A stretch of DNA of 6,800 nt, taken from contig DAHZZC010000074.1 of NCBI GenBank assembly GCA_027435495.1, positions 1 through 6,800 of the forward strand, in the 5' to 3' direction. Shown in pieces: positions 5,615 to 6,800 of the stretch. Each line of letters begins with the position of its first letter. Position 1 is the stretch's first letter. The notes under the pieces are model-generated. The model made no database searches, was not told the origin of the DNA, and saw only the letters and a program-made list of their open reading frames with translations. Source of the DNA: Planctomycetales bacterium (GTDB taxonomy: Bacteria; Planctomycetota; Planctomycetia; Isosphaerales; Isosphaeraceae). The position numbers and the translations under genes were made by a program.

Positions 5615-6800
5615 CCGGCGCCGCTTCCCAGATGACAGCGGCACCGTCGTCACCGCCGGTGAGGATCTGGTCGCCGTCCGGGGTGAAGGCCACGGTGTGG
5701 ATGGGCCGGTCGCCGCGTCGGAGTGCCAGGACCAGGGCGCCCCATCGGGCATCCCAGAGGCGAAGCGTCGCGTCGTCGCCGACCGTGACGAGCCGGTCTC
5801 CGTTCGGGCTGAACGCGAGGCCGCGGACCACATCGAGAACCCCCATGAGCCGGAATTGCTCGACGCTCTGGGCGGCGTCCCAGATCCGAACGGTCCTGTC
5901 TTCCCCTGCCGTGACAACGTGGTCGCCACTGGAATCGAAGGCCGCGGCGTACAATTTCCCCGAGTGACCCTCCAGCACGGCCAGGCATCGGCTCTCGCGT
6001 GGGTCCCAGATCCGCGCGGTTCCGTCGTCGCTCGCCGTGACGACCCGGCGCCCCTCGTGGTCGAACGTCGCCGCGTTCACGGTTTGCGCATGTCCTTTGA
6101 GCACGGCCAGGCATCGGCCGCTGCTGGCGTCCCATAGCCTCGCCGTCGCGTCAAAACTCGCGGTGACAATCCGCTGGCCGTCCGGGCTGAAATTCGCCGC
6201 GTGAACCGTGCCGGTATGGCCGTGGAGTTCCCGTTCCACGGCGGCTGGATTGACGTCGACGGCCCAGAGGCGCACCGTCTCCTCGTCGCCCGCGACGACC
6301 ACCCGGCGGCCCGTTGGGTCGAACGCAGCCGCGTGAACAACGCGCAGCGTGCCTCCCAGCGTGTGGACCACATCGCCGGTCCTCGCGTCCTGAATCCGGG
6401 CGACTCCATCGTCGCCGCCGAGGACCACGAGCCGGCCATCGGGGCTGAAGGCCCCGGTCCGGAGCGGGCCGTGCCCGCCAGCCAGCTCGCGAGACTCAGG
6501 CCCGGCCTGCGCATCCCAGACCCGGACCGATCCGTCGTCGCTCGCCGTGACGATGGACCGACCGTCGGGGCGGAAACTCGCCGTCGTCACCGCTCCGGTG
6601 TGCCCCTTGACCACCCGGAGCCGTTCGCCGGTCTCCGCGTCCCAGAGCCGGGCCGTCCGGTCGACGCCCGCCGAGAGAATCCGGCGACCGCCCGGCCCGA
6701 ACATCGCCCCGTTGACCGCCCCCGAGTGACCCTTCAGCACCCGGAGAACCGCGCCGGTCCTGGCGTCCCAGAGGCGGACTGTCCCATCGGCGCCCGCCGA
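5604..6800 (-). CDS. WD40-repeat beta-propeller protein, C-terminal part (runs off right edge)
   Basis: 398 codons are open to the right edge; a GTG at 6740 lies inside a repeat and is not a true start, because the frame continues upstream with SAGADGTVRLWDARTG. The visible part is made almost only of WD40 repeats of 42 residues (one of 44): the end of one blade, then nine full ones, closing with GGDDGAAVIWEAAPVRP. Typical blades read GHTGAV...F.PDGR.IVTASDDGSVRVWD. Most blades end in WD; three vary (IQD, LWA, IWE). The GH dipeptide is clear in five of nine. More than seven blades suggests two propellers or one of unusual size. WD40 proteins are scaffolds for protein contacts. In Planctomycetota they are often joined to a Ser/Thr kinase, a sigma factor or cytochrome-like domain, but the N-terminus is outside the window, so the partner domain is unknown. 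It converges on the substrate-binding gene and overlaps it by 11 bases. Confidence 0.92.
   Translation of the reverse strand, partial: SAGADGTVRLWDARTGAVLRVLKGHSGAVNGAMFGPGGRRILSAGVDRTARLWDAETGERLRVVKGHTGAVTTASFRPDGRSIVTASDDGSVRVWDAQAGPESRELAGGHGPLRTGAFSPDGRLVVLGGDDGVARIQDARTGDVVHTLGGTLRVVHAAAFDPTGRRVVVAGDEETVRLWAVDVNPAAVERELHGHTGTVHAANFSPDGQRIVTASFDATARLWDASSGRCLAVLKGHAQTVNAATFDHEGRRVVTASDDGTARIWDPRESRCLAVLEGHSGKLYAAAFDSSGDHVVTAGEDRTVRIWDAAQSVEQFRLMGVLDVVRGLAFSPNGDRLVTVGDDATLRLWDARWGALVLALRRGDRPIHTVAFTPDGDQILTGGDDGAAVIWEAAPVRP
5610..6800 (-). repeat. Tandem coding repeats of about 126 bases (WD40 blades)
   Basis: The WD40 gene is a tandem array with a 126-base (42-codon) period and one 132-base unit. 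Some units keep near-identical DNA. A 19-base string starting AGCACGGCCAGG occurs at 5974-5992 and again exactly 126 bases on at 6100-6118. A 23-base string starting TCCGTCGTCGCTCG occurs at 6021-6043 and 6531-6553, four blades apart. This points to duplication or gene conversion among blades. Confidence 0.7.

Overview
The window is GC-rich bacterial DNA that reads like a member of the Planctomycetota, most likely a relative of the Isosphaeraceae. This is inferred from gene style, not from a marker gene. The pointers are a secreted Gly/Ser/Thr/Asn-rich beta-strand-repeat protein with an N-terminal GNW...NW..G..P motif, a large WD40-repeat protein, a secreted BD-FAE/Aes-type esterase, and long non-coding gaps with many stem-loops. 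No rRNA, tRNA, CRISPR array, transposase or phage gene was seen.

Layout: (1) 1-759, minus strand: the N-terminal 253 codons of a secreted beta-strand-repeat surface protein that runs off the left edge. (2) 760-1592: a non-coding stretch of about 830 bases. It holds a candidate promoter with an inverted repeat for gene 1, a strong leader hairpin, and a row of hairpins downstream of gene 2. (3) 1593-2609, minus: a complete exported alpha/beta-hydrolase (esterase) with its catalytic residues visible. (4) 2610-2990: the divergent intergenic region, with a 14-base perfect palindrome. (5) 2991-4658, plus: a TolC-family outer-membrane efflux protein. (6) 4655-5614, plus: a Tat-exported PhnD/SsuA-like substrate-binding protein whose ATG overlaps the TolC stop as ATGA. 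(7) 5604-6800, minus: a WD40-repeat protein, open at the right edge, meeting gene 6 tail to tail with an 11-base overlap.

The clearest functional unit is the two-gene plus-strand operon: an outer-membrane channel translationally coupled to a periplasmic ligand-binding protein. No membrane-fusion protein, permease or ATPase lies between or directly after them. The binding protein may feed or sense for an export system encoded elsewhere, or the pair may be what is left of a larger cluster. The other genes are separate transcription units. No complete new defence, RNA or mobile system is visible. The points most worth following up are the TolC/binding-protein pair, the enlarged TolC loop region, and the structured intergenic regions.
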